Position numbers and translations under genes: made by a program
Notes under the pieces: generated by a model
The model's database searches: none
Told to the model about the DNA's origin: nothing
Seen by the model: only the letters and a program-made list of their open reading frames with translations
In this document: in pieces, positions 16,779-26,848 of the stretch
How positions within the stretch are numbered: the stretch's first letter is position 1
How the letters are laid out: each line of letters begins with the position of its first letter
Assembly: GCA_038400315.1 (NCBI GenBank)
Contig: CP151667.1
Span: forward strand, 372,001-436,000
DNA length: 64,000 nucleotides
Source of the DNA: Isosphaeraceae bacterium EP7
Lineage (GTDB): Bacteria; Planctomycetota; Planctomycetia; Isosphaerales; Isosphaeraceae
Reading direction: 5' to 3'

Positions 16779-17687
16779 TCAGTAGCGGCGAGATGACGTG
16801 TGTTTCGTCTCCGCCCCGGTCTTACCCTTGGCGAGCTGCTCCCTGGCCACGCTCCAGTGCTCGCCGTCGGTGTTGATGCGGATCGAGCCTTCTTTATTGG
16901 TTTGCAGCAGGGGGATTCGCTTCTTTTTCAGGAGCGAGACCGTCTCGGAGTGGGGATGGCCGTAGGAGTTGCCTGTGGCCAGGCTGGCGACGGTGAGCTC
17001 GGGGCGGATGAGGTCGATCCAGGCGGCGTCGGTGCCGTTGCGGCTGCCGTGGTGGGCCAGCTTGAGGATCGTGGCGTCTCGCAGGAGCTCGGGGTGGTGC
17101 TCGGTCCACCAGGCCCGCTCGCTCTCCTCGCTGTCTCCGGTCAGGATGACGGAGACCGAGCCGTAGCTCACCCGGATGCCGATGGAGTTGTCATTTTCCT
17201 CATCGGCGTTCATCGGCGGCTGGGGGAAGATGGTCAGCAGGACCGAGCCAAGCTCGACGTGTCGAGGCTTCTGGGTGGGACGGATCAGCTGGACGTTCTG
17301 ATCCTTGACCTGCTGCAAGACCTTCAGATACATCGACGTCGTGTGCGTGCTGTTCGTCGCCAGGAAGTACTTCGGCTTGAAGTGCTCGATCACCTGTCTC
17401 ATCCCGCCGTAGTGGTCGGAATGGTGGTGGGTGAGGGCGACGAAATCGATCGAGGTCAGGCCCTTCGCCTTGAGCGACTGGACCACGCCGTTAGACGGGC
17501 CGGCGTCGATCAGGGCGGTCTTCCCCTCGGGCGAGCGGATCAGGATCGAGTCGCCCTGGCCGACGTCGAGGAACTCGATGATCGCCGACACCGCGCCGGG
17601 CGTCCGGGCGGACAGGTGGGAGGGGAGGCATGCGACCGCGATGCCGACCGCGAGGAGGGCGCAGGCCCGGACGAGGCGATGTCTCAC
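16779..17687 (-). CDS. Exported ComEC/Rec2-like metallo-beta-lactamase-fold hydrolase
   Basis: A 302-residue protein with a signal peptide (CALLAVGIAVACLPSHLSA) and an MBL fold. IIEFLDVGQGDSILIRSPEG and LIDAG (~60) are the ComEC C-terminal-type signature, THHHSDHYGG (residues 86-95) gives the HxHxDH zinc motif (His87, His89, Asp91, His92), and ILTGDSEESER and ILKLAHHGSRNGTD complete the metal site. It lacks the ComEC membrane domain, so it is a stand-alone periplasmic hydrolase, likely a nuclease or phosphodiesterase (inference). It starts at GTG 17687, overlapping the DUF3006 stop by 4 nt (GTGA). Confidence 0.88.
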   Translation of the reverse strand: MRHRLVRACALLAVGIAVACLPSHLSARTPGAVSAIIEFLDVGQGDSILIRSPEGKTALIDAGPSNGVVQSLKAKGLTSIDFVALTHHHSDHYGGMRQVIEHFKPKYFLATNSTHTTSMYLKVLQQVKDQNVQLIRPTQKPRHVELGSVLLTIFPQPPMNADEENDNSIGIRVSYGSVSVILTGDSEESERAWWTEHHPELLRDATILKLAHHGSRNGTDAAWIDLIRPELTVASLATGNSYGHPHSETVSLLKKKRIPLLQTNKEGSIRINTDGEHWSVAREQLAKGKTGAETKHTSSRRY

Positions 17688-17929
17688 AGCTTGATGTCCC
17701 CGCCGTCGTCGCCCTTGGCCAGCTCATCCTGAACCTTGCCGGTGGCGTCGGCCACGGCCCTGGTTGCCCCTGCATCCTTCTCGATGACGAAGTTGAGCAC
17801 GTCTCCCGGGCGTGTCCCCTTGGGCAGAAGCGCCTTGGGGAACTCGAGGGGGTCGCCCCCCTCGGTGAGCAGGACTGCGATCGCTTTGCCTTCGCCTTCG
17901 AAGCGGTCGACGGTCAGGCGAGTGCTCAT
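17684..17929 (-). CDS. DUF3006 small protein
   Basis: An 81-residue protein starting STRLTVDRFEGEGKAIAVLL, the typical opening of DUF3006 proteins, which frequently sit next to ComEC-like MBL hydrolases as here. The function is unknown; the pairing suggests an accessory or inhibitor of the hydrolase (inference). It lies 21 nt downstream of the previous gene and overlaps the next by 4 nt, so it is the middle gene of a three-gene operon. Confidence 0.85.
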   Translation of the reverse strand: MSTRLTVDRFEGEGKAIAVLLTEGGDPLEFPKALLPKGTRPGDVLNFVIEKDAGATRAVADATGKVQDELAKGDDGGDIKL

Positions 17930-17950
17930 GGGTCGGGCCTCTCGGTGGGT

Positions 17951-18655
17951 TCAGCGGATCTTGATCGTCTCGTCTTCGTGATCGGCCACCCTCGACGAGG
18001 GCACGCTGGCCGCCTCGGGCTTCGACTCCAGCACCAGCTCGTTGCCCTCGAGGGCCGGGGCGTCGCCGCCGTGTTCGACGTGGGCGAGGGCGTAGGAACC
18101 CGAGCGGAGAGGGAAGACTCGCCCGCCGACGGAGGCCCACTCGAAGAGCTTCTTGTCGAAGATCCGGCCGCGGTCCCAGACTTCCAGCACGAACACGTCG
18201 CCGGGCTTCCAGCCGACGCGGACCGGTTCATCCCAGCCGGTCTCGATCTGAGCCCTGCCGACGACCAGGCGGTTCTCGCCGAGGCCCTGGCTGTCCCAGA
18301 CCGTCGTGTGGACGTGCTCCGCGTCTCGCTTGATGAGGCGGACCTGGAGGTCGACCTTCTGGCCGTGCTTGAACGTGCCGGGCTCGAGCCTGATCTTCGC
18401 GACCCTGACCTCGAAGTCGCCCGGCTCGATGTAGGCGTCGAGCGTCTTGATGACGTCGGCGACCTTGCGGATCTTCTCGACCCTGGAGAGGGGACCGCCG
18501 CCGGCTTCCGGCTCGAAGGCCTGCGTGTAGAGCCCCTGGATCAGGGGGTGGTCCTTCAGCTGCCAGCCGCCCAGCCCCGTGCCACCGCCGAAGAGAAGCA
18601 TGATCGTATATCGAATCCAGGGGCTGAACTTCTTCTTCTCGGCTGACTTCAGCAT
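17951..18655 (-). CDS. Membrane-anchored protein of unknown function
   Basis: A 234-residue protein with one N-terminal transmembrane segment (WIRYTIMLLFGGGTGLGGW) and an extracytoplasmic, beta-rich domain. Segments such as YIEPGDFEVRVAKIRLEPGTFKHGQKVDLQVRLIKRD and GWKPGDVFVLEVWDRGRIFDKKLFEW resemble a C2-like or jelly-roll beta sandwich, but I cannot name a family. It is the first gene of the operon with DUF3006 and the MBL hydrolase. A candidate promoter lies 50-80 nt upstream. Confidence 0.75.
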   Translation of the reverse strand: MLKSAEKKKFSPWIRYTIMLLFGGGTGLGGWQLKDHPLIQGLYTQAFEPEAGGGPLSRVEKIRKVADVIKTLDAYIEPGDFEVRVAKIRLEPGTFKHGQKVDLQVRLIKRDAEHVHTTVWDSQGLGENRLVVGRAQIETGWDEPVRVGWKPGDVFVLEVWDRGRIFDKKLFEWASVGGRVFPLRSGSYALAHVEHGGDAPALEGNELVLESKPEAASVPSSRVADHEDETIKIR

Positions 18656-18706
18656 CCGTGGGATCCTTTAGCGGTGGGCCATCCTGGGCCGGCGGAATGT
18701 GTCGGC

Positions 18707-18734
18707 AGTATCGATAAGCCCCAATGCACGTCAA
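18707..18734 (-). promoter_or_regulatory. Candidate promoter for the membrane protein/DUF3006/MBL operon
   Basis: On the minus strand TTGACG (18734-18729), a 16-nt spacer and GATACT (18712-18707). The -35 matches 5/6 and the -10 4/6. The leader to the ATG at 18655 would be about 45 nt. Confidence 0.4.
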
Positions 18735-18782
18735 GTCGAGAACGAGGGGCGTGCCCGGGGCTGGCGGCCCCCTGAAGTCGGA

Positions 18783-18811
18783 TTGACAGGGGCCGGGGAC
18801 CGGGCTAAGAA
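18783..18811 (+). promoter_or_regulatory. Candidate promoter for the lipoprotein gene at 18875
   Basis: A perfect TTGACA (18783-18788), a 17-nt GC-only-like spacer and TAAGAA (18806-18811). The -10 is weak (3/6), but the spacing and the position ~65 nt before the start are right. Confidence 0.42.
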
Positions 18812-18874
18812 CGGGCGGATCGATCAGCGAGGATGCTGAATTCGATCTCCACTCACGCGGATCGCCCGAATATC

Positions 18875-19414
18875 ATGCGAAATGGATTTCTCCTGATTCT
18901 CGGCGCCCTCGCCCTGGTCGCCCCCGGATGCGCGGCGATGCGGGCGACCACGGAAACGGCCAAGGTCGCCGGCAAGACGACCGTCACGGTCGTCAAGGCG
19001 ACGACGAAGGCCGTGACCTGGCCGGTGCGCGAGGCGATGACCGCCAGGAAGAGGAAGTCGCAGGCGACCGAGGACGTCCCCGCGATGGTCGTCAGCCACA
19101 CCTCTTCGACCCGGGAGAAGCCGAAGCAGGTGGTCGACGGCGATGTCGTTCTCGCCGGCGCGACCGAGGACGACCGCGAGGCATTGCCGGAGGACGCGGA
19201 TGAGGCACCCGCCCCGCGCAGGCCGCGGAAACGACACGCCTCCAAGCGATCCGAAGAGGTGAAGCTCGCGGACGTCGACGACGAGACTGACATGGACACC
19301 GAGCCCGAGACAGAGCTCGAAACGCCGAAGAAGAAGGCGGGCTGGAAATCCAGGGCATCGCCGGGCAGGACCGCGTCCTACGATTCGGACCCCGACACGA
19401 TCCGAATCGAGTGA
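18875..19414 (+). CDS. Lipoprotein with acidic/basic low-complexity C-terminus
   Basis: About 179 residues. MRNGFLLILGALALVAPGC is a lipoprotein signal with the lipobox VAPGC. The mature part starts with a Thr/Lys/Val-rich amphipathic stretch (ETAKVAGKTTVTVVKATTKAVTWPV). It continues with charged low-complexity sequence (DDETDMDTEPETELETPKKK) and ends DSDPDTIRIE, similar to the DxETIKIR end of the divergent gene at 17951. I prefer the ATG at 18875 over the one at 18833 because it puts the signal at the N-terminus. Function unknown. Confidence 0.7.
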   Translation: MRNGFLLILGALALVAPGCAAMRATTETAKVAGKTTVTVVKATTKAVTWPVREAMTARKRKSQATEDVPAMVVSHTSSTREKPKQVVDGDVVLAGATEDDREALPEDADEAPAPRRPRKRHASKRSEEVKLADVDDETDMDTEPETELETPKKKAGWKSRASPGRTASYDSDPDTIRIE

Positions 19415-19435
19415 GGCCGGTTTCGAGGGGACCGT

Positions 19436-20338
<903 letters not shown>

Positions 20339-20521
20339 CGGCGTGCTCCGGGGCGCGGGTGGGGGAGGCGCCCGTCCTGGGGCGAGATCATCGGGCCAAG
20401 GATAAACCGGCGGCCCCGGTTGGGGTAGGCCCTGCGCATCTCGGCTTGCTGCGAGACGTCCGGTTGTCTTACCCTCGGGGCCCACTGCCCGAGAAGCCTC
20501 GAAGACCGGGACCTACCGCCG

Positions 20522-21304
20522 ATGGGAACGCTCGCCGATGACCTCGAATTCACCAAGGCCCTGGCCGTCGAGGCCGCCGCGATGGCGATGGGCCGGTTCT
20601 CGCGGGTCACTCCGCAGGAGAAGGCCAACAAGAGCTACGTCACCGACCTCGACAACGACCTCGAACTGTTCCTCCGCGAGCGGCTGGGGGCCCGGTTCCC
20701 GGATGATCTGCTGACGGGCGAGGAATACGCCAACTCGGGCGGGGGCGGGCCCCGGCGCTGGTCGATCGACCCGATCGACGGCACCGGCAACCTGGTGCAC
20801 GGGCTGCCGCTCTGGGCGATCAGCCTGGGGCTGCTCGACGCCGGCGAGCCGGTGCTCGGGGTCATCATCTTGCCCATCTTGGGCGAGCTTTACTGGGCGA
20901 CGAAGGGGGGCGGGGCCTGGCGCGACGGCGTCCGGATTCAGGCCGCCGACGACGCCGACGTGTTCCACGTCCAGGACAACCTCTGCGTCGGCACCAATGC
21001 CCTGCGGGCGCTCGACCCCCGCACCTTGCCTGGCAGGTTGCGGGATCTGGGAAGCGCCTGCTGCGAGCAGGTCTTCACCGCCTGCGGCCGGCTGACCGCC
21101 TGCATCTTCCTGGGAGAGCAGGCCCATGACGTCGCCGCAGGCACCGTGATCGTGGCCGAGGCGGGATGCTCGTTCGGCACGATGGACGGCACGATTTTGA
21201 CTCCTGCTCAGATGGTGGCCGCCACGCCGGTGCCCAGGCCCACGTTCGTCGCCCCTCCCAGGCGGCTCGCGGCCTTGCAGCGCCAGGCGAGGCTCCTGGT
21301 ATGA
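20522..21304 (+). CDS. Inositol-monophosphatase-family phosphatase
   Basis: A 260-residue Mg/Li-sensitive-type phosphatase. GEEY (67-70) and WSIDPIDGTGNLVHGLP (80-96; Asp83, Asp86) form the first metal sites. The second conserved Asp motif, normally WDxAAG, appears as HDVAAGTVIVAEAGC. The family acts on inositol monophosphate, 3'-phosphoadenosine phosphate or histidinol phosphate; the specificity is not clear here. The stop overlaps the start of the next gene (ATGA). Confidence 0.9.
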   Translation: MGTLADDLEFTKALAVEAAAMAMGRFSRVTPQEKANKSYVTDLDNDLELFLRERLGARFPDDLLTGEEYANSGGGGPRRWSIDPIDGTGNLVHGLPLWAISLGLLDAGEPVLGVIILPILGELYWATKGGGAWRDGVRIQAADDADVFHVQDNLCVGTNALRALDPRTLPGRLRDLGSACCEQVFTACGRLTACIFLGEQAHDVAAGTVIVAEAGCSFGTMDGTILTPAQMVAATPVPRPTFVAPPRRLAALQRQARLLV

Positions 21305-21801
21305 GCCGACGACCCGCCGGGGCCTTGCGCCGATCGGCCTACGTGCTCCCCGAGTCGGTCACCGAGCTCTGCCTGGTGCGCGTCGGGTTCCGATACAAGG
21401 GGATCTCCGCCGCGTTCTTCGCCCGCAGGATTCGCCGGGACCTCGACGCCTCCGTCGTCCGGGCCCTGGCCGGAGGGCTCGGGCTGCTGCACTCCGACCG
21501 ATTCGAGATGGGCCGGGGGCACTTCGGCCTGCTGCAATACTGGGCAAGCTTCGCCGACGTGGAACGCTGGATCGGCCGCGAGCCGCACGCGGGCTGGTGG
21601 CGCGAGGCGCTGGACCGGGCGAGGTCGAAGGGAGACTTCGGGGTCTACCACGAGACCTACCTGGTGCCCAGGGATCGCGTCGAGTCGACGGCCTTGAACG
21701 TCGAGGCGACGGGGCTGGCGGCCTTCGGTACAATGGTCGATGCGACCGGCAAGGCCGCCAACAGCCGGGGTCGGCTGGGGCTCGGGCCGCGCGGCGGATA
21801 G
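21301..21801 (+). CDS. DUF4188-like / heme-monooxygenase-like small protein
   Basis: A 166-residue protein starting at ATG 21301, which overlaps the preceding stop by 4 nt. The pattern ELCLVRVGFRYKG, HFGLLQYWASFADVERWIGREPHAGWWREALDRARSKGDFGVYHETYLV matches the DUF4188 family, whose members have a dimeric alpha/beta-barrel like monooxygenases. No catalytic residues can be assigned. Translational coupling to the IMPase gene is certain from the overlap, but a functional link is not evident. Confidence 0.75.
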   Translation: MSRRPAGALRRSAYVLPESVTELCLVRVGFRYKGISAAFFARRIRRDLDASVVRALAGGLGLLHSDRFEMGRGHFGLLQYWASFADVERWIGREPHAGWWREALDRARSKGDFGVYHETYLVPRDRVESTALNVEATGLAAFGTMVDATGKAANSRGRLGLGPRGG

Positions 21802-21834
21802 TCCGGCATCCATGCGGAAAGGGCGCGGTCGACG

Positions 21835-22251
21835 ATGGGATACTGGGGCGTCAAGAGCTACGAGGGGGATGATGCCAGCGATGCGCTCGATGCCGCCTTC
21901 CAGCAGGTCCACGGCGATCGCTACGACGAGTTGATGGACGACGGCAACCCGATGCCCTTCGACGAGGTGCAGCTCAGCCTGGCCGACCCCAGGACCCTGG
22001 CCGTGGCCGTCGATGCGCTGGCCGAAACCTTCGGCACGGCTCCCTCCGACGCCTGGGACGACGAGCAGCGACTGGCCTTCGCCGGTGTGGTCGTCCGCCA
22101 CGCCGAGGCGGGGGTACCGATCCCGGCCGAGCAGGCCTTGCTCGCCCTTGGCTGGCTCGAATCCGAGGCGGTCGACTGGGACGAGGCGACCGTGCGGATG
22201 CTCCGCCGCAGGCAAGAGATCGCTCTGCTGACGAAGGCACCCCGCTCCTGA
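21835..22251 (+). CDS. DUF4259-like small protein
   Basis: A 138-residue acidic protein whose start MGYWGVKSYEGDDASDAL resembles the DUF4259 opening (MGxWGxxxFENDDAxD). The remainder is helical and acidic. DUF4259 proteins are sometimes found among immunity-type genes, but no toxin is seen nearby. It lies 33 nt after the previous gene and 34 nt before the next, so it probably belongs to the same transcript. Confidence 0.65.
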   Translation: MGYWGVKSYEGDDASDALDAAFQQVHGDRYDELMDDGNPMPFDEVQLSLADPRTLAVAVDALAETFGTAPSDAWDDEQRLAFAGVVVRHAEAGVPIPAEQALLALGWLESEAVDWDEATVRMLRRRQEIALLTKAPRS

Positions 22252-22285
22252 ACCGACCGAAGCCACCCGCGGGATCAGAATCCAG

Positions 22286-22795
22286 ATGAGCAACCGCCGA
22301 CGTACCCTCAGTTTTGGCGGCCTGCACGACGTGATGCCCGAAGTTGACCGGCTCCTGGCCGGGCACAGGACGGCGGGCCGCTGGTCGCTCGGTCAGATCT
22401 GCAACCATCTTGGCGCGGGCATCGTCCTGAGCGTGGATGGCTTTCCAGGGTCCGCGCCCTGGCCGATCCGGGCGACCCTGGGGCGGTTCTACAAGCGGAA
22501 GGTCCTCCGCTCGGGCGTGATGCCCGCCGGGGGCAAGCTTCCGGAGAAGTTCACCCCGAGGCCGGGGCTCGACGACCGGGCCGAGGCCGAGGCCCTGCGT
22601 GCCGCGATCAACGCGTTCTCGGCGCATCGGGGGCCGGTCGCGCCGCACCCGTTCTACGGCCCGATGACTTACGACGAGTGGGCCCGGCTGCATTCGATCC
22701 ATGGCGCCCATCACCTAAGCTTTACGTTCCCAGGGACGCTTCCCGACCCGGCTCCTGCCCGATTGGGCGAGAAAATCGGATCAACCCTCTCATAG
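22286..22795 (+). CDS. DUF1569 (DinB-like) protein
   Basis: A 169-residue protein. LLAGHRTAGRWSLGQICNHLGAGIVLSVDGFP with the HL motif, and the C-terminal LHSIHGAHHLSFT with a His cluster, are typical of DUF1569, a branch of the DinB four-helix superfamily whose three His residues bind a metal. The activity is unknown; relatives are thiol-dependent transferases or metal-binding stress proteins. Confidence 0.82.
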   Translation: MSNRRRTLSFGGLHDVMPEVDRLLAGHRTAGRWSLGQICNHLGAGIVLSVDGFPGSAPWPIRATLGRFYKRKVLRSGVMPAGGKLPEKFTPRPGLDDRAEAEALRAAINAFSAHRGPVAPHPFYGPMTYDEWARLHSIHGAHHLSFTFPGTLPDPAPARLGEKIGSTLS

Positions 22796-22965
22796 AAGCG
22801 GTGTTGATGCGTTCCGCCCGGATTAGGTCCACGGTTCGGAAAATTCGTCCTAGGATTGAACCATCCAAGAGGGGGCCGGACACTGTGAGATCGGCCCTCG
22901 CCCACCGGCAGGGAGACCCGGGGGGGCCCGCGCCCGTCGGGCCGAGATTTGCGGAGGCGTGACGC

Positions 22966-23922
22966 ATGAAAATCCTGATCGCCGACGATGATCCGGTCAC
23001 TCGGCTGGCCCTGAAGCGCGCCCTGGCCGACTCGGGCTACCGGGTCACCTCCGCGGATCGGGGCGACCTGGCCTGGCGCATGGTGCTGGACGACCCCGAG
23101 ATTTCGGTGGTCATCTCCGACTGGATGATGCCGGGCCTGGACGGCCTGGACCTCTGCCGGAACATCCGGGGCCTGCCGGATCGCCCCTATATCTACGTCA
23201 TCCTGCTGACGGCCCGCTCCGTCCGCGAGGACCGCCTGCTCGGCCTGGCTGCCGGCGCCGACGACTTCCTGGCCAAGCCCCTGGACCGCGCCGAGCTGGC
23301 CGCGCGGCTCAACGTGGCCAGCCGCATCCTGTCGATGCAGACCCAGCTCCGCGACCGGTCGTTGGAGCTGGAGTCGATGAGGGCCGAGCTCCAGCGACGC
23401 AACGAGCTGCTTGCCGAGCTGGCCACCACCGACGGCCTGACCGGCCTGTACAACAACCGGCACTTCCGCGAGATCCTGGAGTCGAGCCTCTCGCTGGTCA
23501 GACGTGAGCGGATGCCGCTGTCCCTGGTGCTCCTCGATGTCGACCAGTTCAAGGCCTACAATGACGAGTTCGGCCACCCGGCCGGCGACGAGGTCCTCAA
23601 GCGTGTGGGCCGGATCTTGCGGACGGGCATCCGCGAGTACGACATGGCCGCGCGGTACGGCGGCGAGGAATTCGTCCTGCTGCTCCCCTCGGCCCCCGCG
23701 GCGGCCGCCGTCCGGATTGCCGACCGGATGCGTCTGGCCATCGCCGGCCACCCCTGGCCACTCCGCCCGGTGACCGCCAGCTTCGGCGTGGCGACGACCG
23801 ACGAGGACGACTGCCGGGCCGACGACCTCATCGCCACGGCCGACCGCGCCCTGTATCACTCCAAGCGCAACGGCCGCAACTGCGTCACCCACGCGGGCGA
23901 CCTCAGGCTGGCCGCGGGGTGA
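22966..23922 (+). CDS. Response regulator with GGDEF diguanylate cyclase output
   Basis: A 318-residue two-domain signalling protein. Residues 1-~120 are a receiver domain with the acidic pair Asp8/Asp9, the phospho-acceptor Asp52 (VVISDWMMPG), Thr/Ser at ILLTA and Lys at FLAKPL. A short coiled-coil linker (SMQTQLRDRSLELESMRAELQRRNELLAEL) leads to a GGDEF domain with an intact active site GGEEF (232-236). The inhibitory I-site RxxD (R223, D226) lies exactly five residues before it. It should make cyclic-di-GMP upon phosphorylation, PleD/WspR-like but with a single receiver. No histidine kinase gene is nearby. Confidence 0.92.
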   Translation: MKILIADDDPVTRLALKRALADSGYRVTSADRGDLAWRMVLDDPEISVVISDWMMPGLDGLDLCRNIRGLPDRPYIYVILLTARSVREDRLLGLAAGADDFLAKPLDRAELAARLNVASRILSMQTQLRDRSLELESMRAELQRRNELLAELATTDGLTGLYNNRHFREILESSLSLVRRERMPLSLVLLDVDQFKAYNDEFGHPAGDEVLKRVGRILRTGIREYDMAARYGGEEFVLLLPSAPAAAAVRIADRMRLAIAGHPWPLRPVTASFGVATTDEDDCRADDLIATADRALYHSKRNGRNCVTHAGDLRLAAG

Positions 23923-24007
23923 GACGCGACGTCCCCCGATCGGTTAAGCTGGGACGCCCAGACCTACCGAACGCGCGAGACCGCGAGCCAACGGCGAGCC
24001 CCAAGCG

Positions 24008-24778
24008 ATGCCTCCCAGCTTCATCGTCGACATGGATGGCGTCATCTATCACGGCAGCCGCCTGATCCCGGGCGCGGCCGAGTTCGTCGCCCGGCTGCGT
24101 TCGCGCGGCCAGAAGTTCATGTTCCTGACCAACAACAGCCAGTGGACCGCCCGCGACCTGGCCCATCGCCTGAGCGTGCTGGGCATCGACGTCGAGGAGT
24201 CCGCCTTCCACACCTCGGCGCTGGCCACGGCCGACTTCCTCAATCAGCAGATGCCCGGCGGGACCGCCTACGTCATCGGCGGGGCCGGGTTGACCAAGGC
24301 GCTCTACGACGTCGGCTACACCCTCACCGAGCACAACCCCGACTACGTCGTGGTCGGCGACACCCGCAGCTACGACTACGAGAAGATCGAGCGCGCCACC
24401 CGGCTCGTCCTGGGCGGCGCCCGCTTCATCGCCACCAATCTCGACCTGACCGGCCCCACCGAGAGCGGCCTGACCCCCGCCTGCGGAGCCCTGGTCGCCC
24501 CCATCGAGCTGGCCAGCGGCAAGAAGCCCTACTTCATCGGCAAGCCCAACCCCCTGATGATGCGGACCGCCCTCCGCAAGATCGGCGCCCACTCCAGCGA
24601 GGCCTTCATGGTCGGCGACCGGATGGACACCGACATCCTGGCGGGCACCGAGGCCGGAATGCGGACCATCCTCGTGCTCTCCGGGGTCAGCACCCGTGAG
24701 ACCGTCAACGCCTACCCCTTCCGGCCCACCCACGTCTACGAGGACGTCGGCCAGATTCCCGTCGAGAGCCTGGACTGA
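24008..24778 (+). CDS. HAD-superfamily IIA phosphatase (NagD/phosphoglycolate-phosphatase-like)
   Basis: A 256-residue cytoplasmic phosphatase. FIVDMDGVIYHG gives the nucleophile Asp8 and the Asp10 acid/base, FMFLTNNSQ (~38-46) is motif II, the cap domain carries LGIDVEESAFHTSALATADFL and YVVVGDTRSYDYEKIERATRL, GKPNPLMM supplies the motif III Lys, and MVGDRMDTDILAG is motif IV. This is the complete HAD-IIA set. Likely substrates are small phosphates such as nucleotides or glycolytic by-products. Confidence 0.92.
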   Translation: MPPSFIVDMDGVIYHGSRLIPGAAEFVARLRSRGQKFMFLTNNSQWTARDLAHRLSVLGIDVEESAFHTSALATADFLNQQMPGGTAYVIGGAGLTKALYDVGYTLTEHNPDYVVVGDTRSYDYEKIERATRLVLGGARFIATNLDLTGPTESGLTPACGALVAPIELASGKKPYFIGKPNPLMMRTALRKIGAHSSEAFMVGDRMDTDILAGTEAGMRTILVLSGVSTRETVNAYPFRPTHVYEDVGQIPVESLD

Positions 24779-24965
24779 GGGCCGCCTAAATCCTTCGGAA
24801 AGATGGGGTTGGGTTGATTTCGGGCGGCACTGGCGGCGCGAAGGCGCACCGGTCACAATCATCGACAGCGGGGTTAAGAAGCCAGGTCTCGGAAGCGACC
24901 CTCGGCCTGCATTCGACGAGACGACTGGCGATCGTAGGCCGAGGCCTCGGAAGGCGAACGGACCG

Positions 24966-26627
24966 ATGGACGACCTGACACGAACCCAGCACGGGGCCGC
25001 ATCCCGGCCCGGCTCGCCGGCATCCGACCGCGACGATGGCGGCCTAGGCGTGGTCCTGGTCAAGAGCGGGCTGCTGACCAGCGACCACCTGAAGTTGGCC
25101 CAGCGCCATGCCGACGAGCACAAGATCGACCTGCTCCAGGCGGCCCTGACCCTCGGCCTGATCCCCGAATCGGTCCGTCCCGGCCTGGTCGCTTCGGCGT
25201 CCGCCCCCTCGGCCACGCCGACCGGCTCCCTGCCCGTCGCGTTGTCCACCCCCTCCCCCTCGGCCTTGGGGCCGATCCCGCTGTCGACGGACTCTTCGAC
25301 CGACCTCAGCCCGGCCTCCTCCTCCGGCCTGCCTTCGCACGTGGCGGCGCCCTCCGTCCCGGCGGCCTCGACCATTGGCGGACTGCCCATGGGGATGGGC
25401 TTCGTCCTGGGCGACCAGGCCAAGCCCGACCGCGACATCCGCGACGAGCTGCTGCACATCGCCCAGACGGCCAACGCCCCCGACCTGCTCAACGAGCTGG
25501 TCGGCCGGGCCATCGACACCCGGGCCACCGATATCCACCTCGATCCCCAGCGCGGGGCCTATCGCGTCCGCTACCGGATCGACGGACTGCTGCACGACGT
25601 CGTCTCGCTCGACACCGCGCTGACGACCACGATGATCAGCCGGATTAAGGTCGTCGCCAACCTCAGGTACACCGAGCGCAGGCACCCCCAGGACGGCCGG
25701 ATGGTCCTGGAGCACGCCGGTCTCCAGCGCGACCTGCGGATCTCGACCCTGCCCACGGCGATGGGCGAGAAGATCGTCATCCGGATCTTCGAGTCGCTCG
25801 GCGAGGCCGCACCGTTCGAACAGCTGGGGCTCGAGCCCGCGCAGGCCGAGGCCCTGACCCTTCTGACCCGGCGACCTTACGGCGCCGTGCTCACCGGCGG
25901 GCCCGTCGGCGCGGGCAAGACCACCACGCTGTACAGCTCGCTGGCCAAGGTCAACATTCCCGAACGTAACGTGATGACCATCGAGGACCCGATCGAGTAT
26001 CGCCTGGAGGGGGTCAATCAGGTCCAGGTCGACCCAAAGATCGACCTGACCTTCGGCGAGGGGCTGCGGGCCATCCTGAGGCAGGACCCCAACGTCCTGA
26101 TGATCGGCGAGATCCGCGACACCGAGACCGCGCAGATCGGCATCCGGGCCTCGCTGACCGGTGTGCTCGTCTTCAGCTCGATCCATGCCTCGGACGCCGC
26201 CAGCAGCATCGTCTCCCTGTACAACTATGGGATCCCCAGCTACCTGCTCTCCTCGGCCCTGCAGGGGATTGTCTCGCAGCGCCTGGTCCGCAAGATCTGC
26301 CCTGGGTGCAAGGTCCCCTACGAGGCCGATCGCCGGACCCTTGCGGCCCTGGACCTCAACCCCGACGAGTACGAGGGGCTGGCCCTCTTCCGCGGCCAGG
26401 GTTGCTCGGAATGCTTCCAGACCGGCTACCTGGGGCGGACGGGGGTCTTCGAGATCCTCGTCATCGAGGAGATCATCCGCGACCTCATCCTCCAGCAGAC
26501 CACACGCGATGTCTTCCGCCAGGTCGCCACCGACCTCGGCATGCAGTCGCTGCGGCAAAGCGCCATCAATAAAGTGCTTGCCGGCGTCACCACGGTGGAG
26601 GAAGTCCACCGGGTTGGACTCTTCTGA
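24966..26627 (+). CDS. GspE/PilB-family assembly ATPase
   Basis: About 553 residues, cytoplasmic, hexameric ATPase of type II secretion or type IV pilus extension. An N-terminal region with LVKSGLLTSDHLKLAQRHADEH (GspE-N-like) and a Ser/Pro/Ala-rich linker precede the core. The core has DIHLDPQRGAYRVRYRIDG, Walker A GPVGAGKTTT (312-321), the Asp box, and Walker B NVLMIGEIRD with the downstream His box SLTGVLVFSSIHASDAASS. A zinc tetracysteine motif (CPGCK at ~445 and QGCSECF at ~483) follows, as in GspE/PilB. No other pilus or T2SS genes are in the window. Confidence 0.92.
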   Translation: MDDLTRTQHGAASRPGSPASDRDDGGLGVVLVKSGLLTSDHLKLAQRHADEHKIDLLQAALTLGLIPESVRPGLVASASAPSATPTGSLPVALSTPSPSALGPIPLSTDSSTDLSPASSSGLPSHVAAPSVPAASTIGGLPMGMGFVLGDQAKPDRDIRDELLHIAQTANAPDLLNELVGRAIDTRATDIHLDPQRGAYRVRYRIDGLLHDVVSLDTALTTTMISRIKVVANLRYTERRHPQDGRMVLEHAGLQRDLRISTLPTAMGEKIVIRIFESLGEAAPFEQLGLEPAQAEALTLLTRRPYGAVLTGGPVGAGKTTTLYSSLAKVNIPERNVMTIEDPIEYRLEGVNQVQVDPKIDLTFGEGLRAILRQDPNVLMIGEIRDTETAQIGIRASLTGVLVFSSIHASDAASSIVSLYNYGIPSYLLSSALQGIVSQRLVRKICPGCKVPYEADRRTLAALDLNPDEYEGLALFRGQGCSECFQTGYLGRTGVFEILVIEEIIRDLILQQTTRDVFRQVATDLGMQSLRQSAINKVLAGVTTVEEVHRVGLF

Positions 26628-26848
26628 CCGCCGGCCGCGCACTCGTGCGTGCGTCAGTCCGGGCATGCATGCGGTTGACAGCTTGGCCAAGCATGGCGAT
26701 CCTCTGACGTTCAGGGAGATGGCCCGCCCGGCGTATCGACTCGCCAGATCCCCCCCGCCGCCGATTGCCTCTCGAGGAGCAGACGCCCGCCAACCGCCCC
26801 GGTGTCGACTCTGAGGGCGGCCTCTCCGAACAGATCTAGGAGGCCTAC

